From: Steinernema hermaphroditum
Taxonomy: Eukaryota > Nematoda > Chromadorea > Rhabditida > Steinernematidae
Assembly (NCBI GenBank): GCA_030435675.1
Contig: CM059621.1
Location: 6,138,001-6,202,000 of the forward strand
DNA: 64,000 nt
Reading direction: 5' to 3'
This document shows positions 1 through 12,190 of this stretch, piece by piece; within the stretch, counting starts at the first letter, position 1, and each line of letters opens with the position of its first letter. The notes beneath the pieces are model-generated. The model was not told the origin of the DNA. It made no database searches and saw only the letters and a program-made list of their open reading frames with translations. A program made the translations under genes and the position numbers.

Positions 1-9
1 CTATCCTAG

Positions 10-167
10 GCGGAGCAGTACTCATTTACATGGCCATGAACAGAACGCTCAGGCAAGGCGTCATCCACTTCTATTTGAGGCTCTGCCGGTACGATCCAGC
101 GGTTGCTTCAACGAGTAGCAATCCTTATGTCGCGAGCATCTCGGCAGCTATGCCGCGAACAGCCTAG
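10..167 (+). CDS. srt-type chemoreceptor, last exon only (partial)
   Basis: This is the final coding exon of a nematode seven-transmembrane chemoreceptor; the rest of the gene lies before the window. It starts directly after a CCTAG acceptor and ends at a TAG (165-167). The translation has the end of TM7 followed by a short tail; the motif NRTLRQGVIHFYLRLCRYDP closely matches NRRLRRGIIEFYLKICRYDP in the complete receptor at 7706-9359, and the splice site and reading phase are the same in both. The family detects environmental chemicals at ciliated sensory neurons; ligand unknown. The srt assignment rests on that paralogue. Confidence 0.65.
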
Positions 168-1213
168 AAATATTGAATGTGCTACGTTTTTGAGATAATC
201 TCTTCCCAATGAGTTTTGTAAACACGATCCTTGTGTGCGAAAAATGAATAGATGCCAATTTGTTGAATGATAAACATGCATTGGAATACAAAAACGCTTT
301 ATAAAAACACACCTGAGAATCATTGCTTCCATAAGGCAGCTTCGTGTTATAGAGGTTGCACTATCTTGCCAGCTTCGAAGTTGTGTTCCTTCACATCCCA
401 TGCTATGCGTCATAGAGGCTTCTGTTTCCCACCCAATACCTTGTCTTGACGAGACTCAGAAAAAAGAGAGCTCATATTCGAAGACCGACAGTCGAACTGA
501 GGAGGTATGGTCGAGATGTGAGAGGGACGGTCCAAACTTGAAGGAGAAAAGCGGTAAAAAGGTAGGATGGTTGACGTCAGAAAAGGGGCAGTTTACATCC
601 CAGCGGAGATCCTTTGATGGTCACTATTTTCTTCCCCACAATTTTGAGCATCAAAAGCTCGAAGAGATGAACGTGTTATGAGCGTCACATTGCCACAATC
701 TGTTCATTTCCACCGAAATGTTAATATAAGAATCTTGAAAGACTTCTGGGTCCCACGACTGGGAGAGCTTCTTGAAGTTGAAAACGCCTTATGCTGTGCT
801 TCTATATCCTTTTACATCCCATCCTCTATTTTCAGTCATCGAACATCGAAGAGCGCTAATGTGATGTGTAAACTTTGTGTTCATTTACTTAAAAAGTGCT
901 CATTTTCAGAACAGCGGGTAGGATGCCATCCTTTGATACTTCGAAATGTTCTTATTTTAGGAAAGCTGAAAGAGATTCGTTGAACATGGTGTCCAACGGC
1001 AATGTGAGACCTTGGCAACTTCTCAAATTGCTCTCACGCCGGAGAGTCATGTTTTCGAGAAGTAAATATTATTCGATCGGCGAGAAACCTCCTTGTGCGC
1101 TTGTCTCCCTTCACAGCCATCCTTTTCACGATCCCGTTCATAATGCTAAATAAAGTACAATTTCTAAAGGGTAGGATGCTCATAGTTTTTCTTAATGTGA
1201 TACGTGTTTTTAG
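168..1213. other. No supported gene
   Basis: About 1 kb of intergenic DNA. Short open frames occur on the plus strand, but none carries a recognisable domain and I could not chain them into a splicing pattern. Variants of TTACATCCCA and GTAGGATG recur several times, hinting at an eroded repeat. Confidence 0.4.
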
Positions 1214-1386
1214 GAAACTACGATCAATCGGTGACCTTCATCTATAAAATGGGATCGATCTTCCTCGTCGTATCACTTCTCTTGCTCATTCTATTTATGT
1301 TAAACTTCTGCATTCGAGAACTTGCCGCTCGGAAGCTTTCGAAACAAAGCCGAGTTGCTAAGGAGGACACCTGTGTGTTTGTATGA
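1214..1386 (+). CDS. Possible 3' exon of an unknown membrane protein
   Basis: An open frame follows a TTTTTAG acceptor and ends at TGA (1384-1386). It encodes one strongly hydrophobic segment (SIFLVVSLLLLILFML) followed by a basic tail (RELAARKLSKQSR), the shape of a C-terminal membrane anchor with a cytoplasmic tail. An AATAAA hexamer lies 62 bp downstream (1448-1453). I do not recognise the family and found no convincing upstream exons, so it could be chance coding potential. Confidence 0.22.
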
Positions 1387-1792
1387 ATGTGCAATATGTA
1401 TCCAAATACTGTGAGTACTCTAGAGACGCAATTATGCGATATTTTTCAATAAATATTTCGTCCTTACTTCTTCGAAGTGAATGTTCATTCGGATCGTTAA
1501 ATGCTTTAACAAAATATACTCATTAAAGATCGCGCGGACGGGTCCGCTCTGCATCGAAAAAGCCGACAGCATCAAACGACAAAGACTAAACCACGAGAAA
1601 AAAAGGACATAAACTTTCGCTAACGCGACTGTAATGCTAACGCAAATATTACTACGACAAAGGCTTTAACTAAAATTTTTCTCGTTTAACACATGTATTT
1701 TATTTCCAGTACAACCGTCTTGAAAGGTCCTACAATTACATAAAATTTTTAACAGTGAGAAATGCAAAAGACGCCACACGTATCTGACAATA
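1387..1792. other. Intergenic, possible 3' UTRs
   Basis: Between the possible exon ending at 1386 and the stop codon of the minus-strand aminopeptidase. It contains AATAAA at 1448 but no other recognisable feature. Confidence 0.4.
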
Positions 1793-4700
1793 TTAGTATC
1801 CATTTTTCGACAGCCACTGCGAGAGCCGATCTCGATGAAGCCGGTGTTGGCGTCCATTTATGGTAAGTTTCTCCTGCATCCGCTCCAAAAGGTCTTTGTT
1901 CTTCTCCTTCTCCTCCTTGGACAGCAGTAGCTACGGAATGGCAAATAAGAATACTAAATTAAGAGTGGACCATACCATAGCATCTTCATAAAGACTCAGA
2001 CGTCCAGAGTACGATAGCAGATCGCTGAGCATCCTTGCTGGAGACGTAACTTTCACTTTAGTGGTGTTCCAGTTTTCGTTGACATAATCCCAAGCGATCT
2101 TTTCTCCTTGGGGTGTGTAACCTGCGTATCTCATAAAGATGGCTAAATCATGGTTGGTCTTGTTTTCCTGCAAATGAAAGAATTAATCGCCGAACAAAGG
2201 GCGACAAGTTGATAAGGCTTTTTTTTAGCTCTGTAGCTCACCTTTTGAACAACATAGTGCATCACCTCCTCCACAGTTTCGGCGTCTTGTGAACAAGCTA
2301 GTGCTATCAAATATGAGTCACTATCGGCAGCCTTGCCGCCATTTTTATAGAGTTCGAAAAGACGTCTGGCCCCTTCTTTAGAAGACGCTACAGATAACTT
2401 CACGCTAAAATTGGTCTCTGGGGCATAACCGCCAAGGTCAAACCACTCTTTTGCCTCGGTAATTGTCTCCGAGTCATTTGCAAGAATCATGATGTTCTTG
2501 AAATAGTAACGAGTGTAGGTCGTCTGAAGGTCTTCTTGCGGCTCTCTTCGCCAACCGATCTTTTGAGAGGATGCCTTGAATATTGTAGTTATGAATCGGT
2601 AGTACTTGTCCACCAATTCGTATTCTTCCGCTTCTTGTAGCCATCGTGGAATTGGAAAAAGAGCGTCGTCGATGGCGGAGAGAACAACGAACGAGTCTTC
2701 GTTTCCAGACGACTTGATCAAGTCCAAGAAGTCGTCGATGTCGCTGAGTCCGGCTTGAACTAACGCTGCTGTGTCCTTCACAAGAGAAAGCGACCCAGAT
2801 GTGTCAACCTATTCTCCTGGTACGCCTTTAAAAGATTCCTGAACTCGGCCGCATCGTACTTGACATGGAAATATCCGGAATGTTCGGGATTGATCTGGAA
2901 GAAGTCAGACGAGGCGACGTCCTCGCTGGGGAGTAGTTGCTCTTCGTCTGGATAGAGAAGTGAATAGGTCGCGTTCGTGTTGTTCTTCGCTACGAGAATC
3001 TGTAAGGGAAGCAGCCAGGGATCGGACGTTGAGTCGATTTCTCCACTGGCCAGAAACCGTTTTTGTGATATCGTCATGGCAGTGCCGCGCGTTTTTGTAT
3101 TGAACGAAACGGTCAGGAATGGATAGCCGGTTTGAGTCGTCCAAATTGACATTAGCCGTTCCACGTCCTATAAAATAACACATTTAATCCTTTCTCAAAA
3201 ATACCTTTCCCACTCCCCGCAGCTCCACATCTAACAAGCGGCCTACCTTTCCCGTAGCATCCTTAAACGCTTGCCAAAGGTCGCTGGTTTCCGTACTTCC
3301 ATATTCGTGCCGCTTCAGGTAGAGACTCAGCGCACTCCAGAAGTTGTCCTTTCCGACGTGATGATACAGCATTCGAATGAGATGTGCCGACTTCTTGTAA
3401 GTGATAGCGTCGTAGTATCGCGGAAGTTGGTTTTGATCATCGACGGAGATACGGATCGGATGGGAGCCTTTGAGATGATCGACGTCTTGAGCCATGTCCA
3501 AAAGCATGCCGATGAAAAAGTCCCACGGCATGTGTTCGGGATAGTTGTCCTCGATGAACTGATAGGCTAAGAACGTGGCGAGACCTTCTTTCAGCCATAA
3601 GTCGTTCCACCATTTCTGAAATTCATTGATTTTTACCACCAAAGAGGGCTCAAGAGCACAGAAGAAGGGAAAAGTCTCGAGTTTTGAACGAAGAAAGCAC
3701 AGAATTTTCGATTAGTTTAAGACAGGCATCACGTAGGGCTGGAAGCAAAACTCCGACAAACAGGCTGTGAAAAATGGCGTGAACTGAGAGATTTCTGTTT
3801 GCTATTCACCTTACCTCCGTTTCATATCTTGACTCCATCTGTGCTTATCCTTTAGTGACAACAGCAGAGGAAATCACCAAAAAGATTTTTGCCTTGAAAC
3901 CCCGTATTTCCTACGAACAAGGGATATCGGTAGTGCCCGAGAGGTGGGCTATAGTGGTTATACGAATAGTGAATACCTTGACTGGAATGCGCATCTTTAT
4001 GCTAATAAATGCTTATTAAAATCATGCGCCATTTGTCATCCCCAACCTGTTATTTGGTTACCTGTTTCAAATTTTCAATCACTTACCATTGTGACTAGAT
4101 TGCCGAACCAAAAGTGGGCGACTTCGTGCCCTACCACCGATATGGCGTATATCAACGAGTTCACATCCACGTCATCGTCGAAGAGAAATCGCTCGTTGTA
4201 GAGTATCAGTCCCCAGTTTTCCATGCCGCCGGCCCCAAAATGCGGAACCGCGATTCCGTCGATCTTCTTCATTGGATAGGGGTAGTCGAAGACCCTGCTG
4301 AAGTACTCGAACGCTTTTACGTGATGAGCGAGAGCTTTCTCCATGAGAGACACCTTTCCGGGTATCGTATACATTCTGACAAGAGGGCCGTCCTTTACTT
4401 TGTCTTCGAGGTACTCGAAGTCTCCAATGGCAAAGGCCACCAGATAGGTCGACATCGGAGGCGTCGTTTCAAAAGTGACCACCTTTTTGTCACCGATATA
4501 TTTTTCGTGGGCTACAGCTCCGTTGGACAGTGCTGTCAAATCAGCGTCCACTTCGAGGGAGATCGTGAAAAGCGCTTTGAAGGCCGGTTCATCCCAGCAA
4601 GGGAACGCTTTGCGGGCATAGGTGCTCTCGAATTGGGTCGTGACGAACCGACTTGTTTCGTTCTCTGTTCTCTCTATGCCGTAGTAAACGCCATCCTTTC

Positions 4701-6004
4701 CTCGAGATATGGTGCCATTGAAAGAAATGTTCAGCACAACACGTGTGTCGTCATTCATGAGCTCAGAAAAATTGAATCTCCACATGCTTGCTTCTTCCAG
4801 CACCTCGTACGTAGAGCTTTGCTCTGAAATAAATGTTCACTTTTTTGGTCACCGTAAAGTAATCGTGGCCAATGGTAAAAGGGTAAAATTGTTTTTTAAT
4901 TGATAAGACCATTTCTCAGCGACCAAATTGTCTTCTAATACCAGCCAGATTTCAGTCGTGGAGAGCACGCAGGATCACCCTATGAATTCTATAGGTGCAT
5001 GCACATCTAGCTTTTGCCCTTCAATTTCAATTGTAACATGAAACACTTGTTGTTTTTTTTGTGAAGGAAGATTTGCTAACAACGAAGCTTTTAGAAGTTC
5101 CCCCTCAGGTCGCTGTAAAATAACAGAGCGCCGCAAAAAATGTACCTGTGTTCCACTTTTTAGCCCAATCTGAGGCGGACACTTTCGAATGTTCCCCGGT
5201 ATGTCCTAGGTTTTTTGACACTTCTTTATAGATGGTTGCCCACCATAATTAGTAATGTACCTGCTCCATGAAGAGTGTATTAACAGTGCAAAATACTAGG
5301 TGCCCTAACGCGCTCTATGTCCGTCAAAAGAGATGTGACATCCTTTCTCACCGACGCCATATTAGTTTCTCACCGGTGATTCCCAAATGACCCAGTGCAT
5401 ACTTAACGAGCATTAGATACTCGGATCGCTATTTGTCAGACGGTTACCTTAGGTAGCATGTATGAACACCTTCCAACCAGAACAAAATTGTGATCTTAAG
5501 TATATACTGGGTCATTTGGGAATCACCGGTGAGAAACTTTTGACGGGCACAGAGCGCGTTAGGGAAGCTAGTATTTTGCACCGTTAATATACTCACCTAG
5601 GCCTACCGTTTGCCCCTAGTCTCGCGTCGATGTTAGCGTTACATGATTGACCGTTCCTTTGTCAGCTCTACTTTTAATACACATAGCATTTGTTTTTTTT
5701 GGTTGTGCGTAAATTAAGTATAAATAAAAAATTTATCATGTATACCTGAACTGTTCGCAAGAAGATAGCTGGCTTCGGTAATGTTGACCAACGAGTGCAA
5801 CACAACATGATCCGTTGGCTCCGTCAGCAGCACATCGATTACGGCAGTTCCTTCAAATGTAGAATTTTCGAGATCCGGCTTGATGTAAATTCTGTAGTGT
5901 AAAGGTTTCGCAAAGTCGGGAAGACGGTGAAAAGTTGTGTTGCTCTCTGCGCAGCAGCTGAGCGGCAGAACTACCGCTGCAATGAGCCTAAACACATGGA
6001 GCAT
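1793..6004 (-). CDS. Secreted M1 zinc aminopeptidase (aminopeptidase N-like), 7 exons, one frameshift
   Basis: This gene removes N-terminal residues from peptides outside the cell. Exons, in transcript order: 5746-6004, 4087-4823, 3247-3615, then 2242-3167 (broken), 1976-2167 and 1793-1930; junction phases agree. The start is MLHVFRLIAAVVL, a signal peptide. The substrate-binding GGMEN motif is at about residues 285-289, the zinc motif HEVAH at 319-323, and the third zinc ligand (E in LKEGLATF) at 342, giving the family's HExxH-18-E spacing. The C-terminal ERAP1-like domain ends in a basic helix (WLSKNGY). Total is about 870 residues, normal for the family, with no C-terminal membrane anchor. 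Within 2242-3167 the frame shifts near 2790-2815, where one missing base between RLT and SGSLSLVKD restores the family match. The catalytic half is intact. Intron 1 (922 bp) holds a MITE. Confidence 0.9.
3845..4080. repeat. Dispersed repeat family R4, copy in aminopeptidase intron
   Basis: Lies in the intron 3616-4086. It matches 28205-28470 in the same order and spacing: CCTTGAAACCCC, then AGGGATAT, GTGAATACCTTGA and TGTCATCCCC. Divergence is considerable, so these are old copies of an unidentified interspersed repeat. Confidence 0.5.
5280..5587. mobile_element. 308-bp MITE with long terminal inverted repeats, TA target site
   Basis: The ends are inverted copies: the left arm runs inward from TTAACAGTGCAAAATACTAG and the right arm is its reverse complement with few mismatches; the arms also share CCTAACGCGCTCT and ATTCCCAAATGACCCAGT. 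The element is flanked by TA on both sides (5278-5279, 5588-5589), as for Tc1/mariner-mobilised non-autonomous elements. It has no coding capacity and sits in intron 1 of the aminopeptidase. Confidence 0.7.
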
Positions 6005-6916
6005 AACTAGAATCACAGGGCGCACTTACAGTAGTGAACTCAACATCGATGAGGTATGTTCGAATCGCTCTTCTGACCAATATCGGAGCCTATATTGGAA
6101 TTCTGAAAAAATCAGATATGAGAGGCTATTGGAGTTTGGGTGACTGTTGACTGCAAATTGTTTGCGCAAAGAATTTCGGTAAAATTGTATTCTGATACGG
6201 TAAAAAGCCGAAAACAGTTTTAGCGAAAAGGGTATTTGCCCTCACAGAGCATCATTGCGTGAGTTCAAAAGCAGTTCCTATTCCGCGATGAGGAAACCGC
6301 ATACAAGTAAGCGCGCAACATAGACATCAAAACACCAAACTGAAAGTGAAAATAGAGCATCCAGGAAGTTACAAACCGACGGCCGCCGGAATGACTCAAC
6401 TATGAATGAGGTCGATGGAAGAGCGTGCATAGTGATGGGTGTGGACGCGATGCGTCACAAATGTTTCGATCGTCTGGACGATGCGCCTGTGAGAAGGAAC
6501 GATAAAACATTTTATGCAAATGAGCGCGGACTCTGGTCGCTGTGCTGCAGCCAAAACACGCGAAATGTTCCGATCGAGAAAGTGTTGTTGCTTAGTTCAA
6601 AACATAGTATGTTTGCAATGAGGAACATTACAACCGTTCACTAAATCGATCGGAATTTTTTAATGCGGAAGTTCCGAAGAGCGAACACTTAACTTTATGA
6701 ATGAATATAAGAAGAGGCTGCGGTTGTTAAATGGACCCGAAACAGCTATAATGATCACTAAAAGCGTATTCCGGGAAGTATACTATTCATAGTAATGACT
6801 AGCTCTCTTCGAATCTTTCGCTGAAATTTTCTAATGTTCGGGGCGACTATGTACAAACAATCAAAGACCACAATTTTTCCATTTACCTTTCTGATTCAAC
6901 GGACACCATATAGGAG
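6005..6916. other. Upstream region of the aminopeptidase, no gene seen
   Basis: No convincing exon on either strand. A possible 5' UTR splice donor (CTGTAAGTG on the minus strand, near 6030) precedes the aminopeptidase start, so a non-coding first exon is possible. Confidence 0.35.
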
Positions 6917-7145
6917 GGTGGTGTGGAAACCATCACCGAAGCAGCTGGCAGCGCAGATGGCGGTTGGTTTCAGTTATGCTTCGCCTTGACTTGGCGGCGC
7001 ATTTGGTCGGCCAGTGGTGATAGTGAGACATCGAGACAGTGGAACTACGGCTCCCTGGTGTTCCACGTCTTCCAGAAGATCACTGCGCCAAGAATGACCG
7101 CTCACTGAACACTTGTCTGAGAGAGCGAACTGACTGATCGCTATT
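6917..7145 (+). repeat. Dispersed repeat family R1, copy 1
   Basis: Shares with copies near 19.9, 24.4, 26.5, 45.4 and 50.8 kb the ordered blocks GTGGAACTACGGCTCCCTGG, TTCCAGAAGATCA, and the core GAATGACCGCTCACT followed by GAGAGCGAAC and GATCGCT. No protein is encoded. Confidence 0.55.
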
Positions 7146-7705
7146 GACAGAAATTTGCTTTGAAAACTTAAAAGAGCTAAAACAAATTCAAACCAATCAA
7201 TCGCTCGTTACTCACCAGAAGTATTTTTCGACCGGAGAACTACAGATGTGAAGTGACGCTTTGTAGATTGTGCTTGCAGAATTTGCTGTTTCTGTATGCA
7301 CATCTGAACACCTGATCCCGCGTCCATTTGTATAAGTACGACCTACTATGTAATAACGTATTTATTACCCCTCAGAGTGCATTTCCTTTTTGCGTCCTAC
7401 ATATTCTCAGAAATCTCTGATTGTTAGTTAATAGGAGTGCGCTGTTACTATTTCCGTGTTTTGTTTTGTCCTTCGGTGTTCTACCGTAAACTATTGTAAA
7501 ATTTCGTTTCATCTATGTGCGCTGTCGGCTACCTAAGGTGCATTTACATCCATTGACTACTCAGGATCATTTCACGGAAAACATGCTCGCTTGGTTATAA
7601 ATTAAATTAGCCAGATTAAACTCAATAGTACTCGAGAAAAGTGGTTAATAATCTCGTACCAGCAAGTCGGAAACATTCGATCTTTGTATAGCTTATGTGA
7701 GACAG
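7146..7705. other. Intergenic, upstream of srt-type receptor
   Basis: AT-rich sequence with no exon or repeat that I can support; it must hold the promoter of the receptor starting at 7706. Confidence 0.35.
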
Positions 7706-9359
7706 ATGGACTTATTTCTCTTCCATCATGATCGGTACCGCTACTTCTACAACTGCTCAAAGTACACAGCCGAAGAATGGACATCTTTTGGACAGAAGCA
7801 TAATGCGGCCGGATGTGTCAGCATCTTCTTGGCTTCAATCTCATTTGTATGTCACTGTAACCGCACTGTGAATCCTCGTCTTTTAGGTGCTCTACGTTCC
7901 CTGCATAAAAGTCATGCACGAACCTGAAATATGGCAATTCAGCTGCTACAAGCTGATGTTCCTCAATGGAATAGTTGACCTTCTGGGGGTTGCAGGAGGG
8001 TGTCTGACGGGAATTCTCAGTCTAAAAGGAGTAGTATTCTGCTCCTACCCAACATTCCTCTACGTCGCTGGCACTTTCACCGTCTGTACGTACAGTTAAT
8101 TGTAGTAGATTTAAAAGACCCATTCATACAGCACAGTACGGAACTCAGCAAGTAATATCAGTTCTGCTTGCCCTGAATAGATGCCTGGAATTTTGGAACG
8201 TACCGGCGCTCACGGGACTCTTCGAAGGAAAGAGAATATACGCGTGGTTCATGATTCCGGCAATTTATTTTGTCTGTATGGTCTTCTTCACCGTTTCCTG
8301 TCCCTTCAGCTCCATAGTCAACATGTGGATGTTTGATCCCTACTTTGGAATTCCTGGAATTATCGACGATAAAACATTTGTAAGTCATAACGCATGATCT
8401 CTGGTTTCATAATCAGCCTACTAATGTCAGGTAGGAATAGGGAAAGTGCAGTTTGAGCGTATTGGAGAGACGAAGAGCCTGAAGAGGCAGTCAAGTTCAA
8501 GAAAGGAATCCAAGCCCCCGCCCGCTCCCTCGGCCTCGATTCAGCATCAGACTAAGAGCTACATTTTCAGTACTTGGAGTCCATATGGATCCGCAGCACT
8601 AATGTCATATCGTTCTTCGTCTTAAATGGAGCTTATGTATTTCTGGCGGCCTCGGTCATTTGGAAGTCAAGCAAGGGCAATACGGCTTTTCTTAACAAAG
8701 TGCAAAAGCAGGGAAGTTGCGAGATTGTTCGATTAAATCGATCGATGCATTTAGATAACAATCCAGGCAGCACTGATATGCTTCACGAACACCGGATGCA
8801 TAACGATTTACGTTTGCTTCCAGTACTTTCCTACGTTACTGTCGCCTGTCTTTCTAATGGTTGACTTCTTTTTATGGCAGTGGGCATGCTGTGAGTTTAT
8901 GGCAGTTATGTATCACGTATAAGCAGTCATAGGGATATGTATGCTAAGATACGGTTGGGATCCGTTGTCGGCAGTTCGCACCTGAGCTACCCAAAAACTG
9001 TGGCTCGAATGATGTATTCCATTTCCATATCTTGACCAGCACTGGATCTCCTTTGTTGTACAGGAGCATCCGCCATCTTCTTTGATGTTCCCGATAAGGT
9101 GACGGATGCCTTGACTGTGCTCCTGTACAAGGAGATCCACCACTGGTCAAGAACTACAGGCTCATCTCCGTCTCTTCAATGACTTGACTTGATTTCAGGC
9201 GGACCAGTGTTCATGTACATGATTGTGAATAGGAGATTAAGAAGAGGAATCATTGAATTCTATCTGAAGATATGTCGCTATGATCCAGAATCCTCCCCGA
9301 GAATAGCAGGCACTGAAGATCGAAGAATTTCAAACACTGTACATCCTGTTCCTCATTGA
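7706..9359 (+). CDS. srt-type seven-transmembrane chemoreceptor, 6 exons
   Basis: A complete nematode chemoreceptor of about 337 residues. Exons: 7706-7846, 7887-8085, 8132-8379, 8571-8699, 8755-8890, 9199-9359; the phases join without a stop. Family hallmarks in order: CYKLMFLNGIVD in TM2, FCSYPTFLYVAGTF in TM3, SVLLALNRCLEFWN (DRY-like position), DPYFGIP before TM5, ITIQAALICFTN in TM6 and NRRLRRGIIEFYL after TM7. I chose ATG at 7706; the frame upstream offers only GTG. The end of exon 4 is uncertain: family similarity favours continuing through VQKQ to 8711, but no GT donor follows there, so I used the GT at 8700. Expected in the membrane of sensory neurons; ligand unknown. The last intron contains LINE fragments. 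Confidence 0.82.
9035..9165. mobile_element. Inverted pair of short RTE-type LINE fragments
   Basis: In the last intron of the srt-type receptor. The minus strand reads LLYNKGDPVLVK; the plus strand reads LTVLLYK and, after a one-base shift, GDPPLVKNYRLIS. Both match the reverse-transcriptase stretch of RTE-clade LINEs (VLLYKKGDP followed by NYRPI). The two copies form an imperfect inverted repeat of about 35 bp: 9040-9075 against 9115-9150. Confidence 0.5.
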
Positions 9360-9471
9360 AATAATGACAACAAACACATCAACTAATGTCACAATGATAA
9401 TTTGAATAATTTGTACTATAAGACCACAACATCGGAAATGATCCTGAACATGAATATTAAAACAATAAAAG

Positions 9472-11224
9472 TCAGTTGAATTTTAGTTGTGTTCTTCCAT
9501 CTACAATCGTTGAGCTTCGCATCACCGTCATCGTTGCGCGCGTTACAGTCACCATATTTGTCTTTGTCTGGGCAGAGTCGAACTTCAATTTTGCAAGACG
9601 CTTCACTTGGCTTCTGTACTCGGGTCGGAAAATGAAGTTCAGGATTGTATCTATGACGGTCATGAATCTAAACAACGCTCATAGATCGACTAGACGCTGA
9701 TGGCGTCATACCCAGGTGTAGAGTACATCAATCCGACGACAATGTCGTTGACTGCAAACAGGCGATACCTGATCCCGAGCATAACTATGCTAGGGAAGGT
9801 GATAAGAACCATGGCGGTGCCAGTGACGCAGAGGAACAGTACGAGCTGAGGATCTCTCTTATTACCGTACTTCATCGATGTGTTCTTTCTCATTTTCTGA
9901 AGGTAGTGATCGAGTTAGTCGAAAACAGAACAACGTACTTACCCTGTGGATGATGTAGATAGTCAGGAGACAGATGAAGCTCACTACGTAAGCGGACACA
10001 ACAAAGCTGAAGTGGAAGGTCGCGTAGAAGGTCGACGTCGAAGTGATCACAGCACAGTGCCGAGTGTTGGCCATCTCGTAGTTGTGATAGGCCGAATAGC
10101 CGGCTAGACTGATGAAACACTATAAAAACTTCATTTATATGCGTAGAGTGATTAGGGTAGTGCGTCTATGATTGCATCTTACTCGTTATTCTACTTCTTT
10201 CAGCTGTCATTTAAGGTAAATGTGCCATACAACGCCGTCCACAAAACACAAATGTGGTCAAGAAAGGCAACCTGTCTTCTGACAATTTTCTATTCTAGTG
10301 CAAGTTCGTGGCTGAAGTGCAGACACTTTAAACAAGACAATCCCACGCCGTTCAAACAAAGACAAAATTTTAAAAATGCAACAACAAAATGCTTTTTAAA
10401 TATCAGACGCACTTACAAGTTCGATCATGGCAACTCCAACGAGTGATAAAATCTTCGTTTTCGTCGTCACGTATGTACTGTAGAACTTCGGTTTGTACAC
10501 CGCCAGAATGCGTTCGATTGAAAGTACGATTGTGATAAGAGCCGGAACTTCGGTGCCCATGATGAGGGCCTGCACCCAGTATCGCTGAAAAAGAGTATCC
10601 ATTATACACATATCTATTAGCCCTACTAAGCACTGCATTGTTGGTGGTATATTTTGTAACTAGTATGGACCTATATTGAGGGTAAGGAACATGTGTCACT
10701 TACACTTAACATTGCTTTGTATTTTTCAAACAGGAATTTTTTCAATGTTGTGGTAGCTTACACTTTAACTGAAAGTTCCGTCAAATGACTAACGGGTGTC
10801 TCACGGAAATGCTCTAGTGTACGACAGCACGTGCAAAGTGAACTTATGATTTTAGTTGAGTCTTTAATTACCTCAAAGAAACACGCATGAAAACTAATGG
10901 GTTTCCCAAAAGTTCCATCAAGCACGGCTGATCCTCTGCCGATAGAGGTCAGGAAGTAGCATAGGCCATCTATCAGCTCCCCAAAATCGAGGGCCATGAA
11001 GAACAAGTACTTCCTCCTCAGCTCATGGTTTGTGCAGAACACTACTATGTCCAGTAAATTACAGCAGATAGCTGTCGTTCCTAAGAGGATCATTCAGTTT
11101 CCTGTAGAATACCAGTGGACCTACCAAGAATAATGTATAAACCACACATAAACCATGTTGATGCAGGGTCGAAGACGAAGTTATTTGTCAGGTAGCCACC
11201 ACCAGAGTGCTCAGTGGAGTTCAT
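9472..11224 (-). CDS. Nematode 7TM chemoreceptor, paralogue 1 of 3, 6 exons
   Basis: A rhodopsin-like receptor of 344 residues. Exons in transcript order: 11125-11224, 10872-11080, 10417-10584, 9943-10119, 9712-9896, 9472-9667, with phases 1,0,0,0,2. Order of features: short extracellular N-terminus, TM1, ELRRKYLFF loop, ALDFGELIDGLCYFLTSIGR in TM2, FHACFFE, RYWVQALIMGTEVPALITIV with IERILAVYKPKFY at the DRY-like position, NTRHCAV loop, TM5, MRKNTSMKYGNKRDPQL loop, TM6, and TVIDTILNFIFRPEYRSQ closing TM7. It belongs to the nematode serpentine receptor superfamily; I cannot name the subfamily safely. It shares every internal exon length with the genes at 14223 and 20694 and is closest to the 14223 gene. 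Confidence 0.82.
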
Positions 11225-11858
11225 TTTTCGCTATGCAGACAGCTAGCTAGACGGCTAGGTGCTATCGAGAGTCCTTTTGAGAGAAATGTTTCTGGAGAAT
11301 AACAGGCGGAGAAGGTTGCTGGTTGCAGGTGGGAGGTACGAAGTAACTTTCTTATTTTAAATTAAAAATAAGTCAAGTTGAGTGAGTTAGCTCTGAAGAC
11401 ATACTTTTGATACGCCCCGCGAAAACAATTTCAAATTGGAAATCGCTCAAAACACGAAAGTACTAGCTGTACGAAATAACAAGAGCTCGATGACGTGCTG
11501 GGTCGGAAAATATTTACAGTAACTTGCTTGCTACCTAATGATTACTGTGACGTTTGTGATTAGCTATTTGAGAAGGCACCTGATGGCAGTGAAGCGAGAA
11601 TATGTTTTGTTGGCTGACGGTAGTTTTGCCAATGTCAGAAATTGAGTTCGTGAGTCATGCGTTAGGGGTTGGGCAAATGGATATCAAAATTTAATAAGAT
11701 ATGATAATAGGCGGGGCTAGACTTTTGGGTAAAATAACTAAAGGTATCTCTACGTTGAGCTAACAAAAAAATACATGCAATTGAAAGATGAAATTTCGAA
11801 AAAACTTTTGGAATCACTTAAATCGAGTTCATACCCACGAATAAACTGCATAATAAAC
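11225..11858. other. Intergenic, no gene seen
   Basis: Upstream region of receptor paralogue 1. No exon or repeat recognised. Confidence 0.35.
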
Positions 11859-12190
11859 GGTCGTTCTTGGCACAACGATCACTTCGTGAGCACAATTTAT
11901 ACTTGTAAAGTCGGTCGCGTAGAGTATAAACACCTGAGCGATCGGTCGCAATACCGTAAAGATCGTAATCGCATCTTCTCATCTGGCTTTGGTAGTGGAT
12001 GCGTAAGGCTGGATCCCGGTGAAACACAACGGTAGAGCTAGACTTAAGAAATTCCAACTTCGCTGGGCGGCGCACAGTTCGGAGTTTCAACGAATCTGAG
12101 CACCGAATAATTGAGACACGACATATTGGATCATTGTGCCAAGAACGACCGCTCATTTAACCCAGAGAGCGAACGGATGAATAAACCGAT
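11859..12190. repeat. R1-family element with inverted ends
   Basis: The left end (11859-11880) and right end (12129-12150) are inverted copies with one mismatch: GGTCGTTCTTGGCACAACGA against its reverse complement. The right end continues GCTCATTTAACCCAGAGAGCGAAC, the R1 core. It looks like a fold-back non-autonomous element. Confidence 0.55.

Noticed and set aside
4114..4827. 237-codon plus-strand open frame
   Set aside because: Exactly antisense to the aminopeptidase catalytic exon; no domain character.
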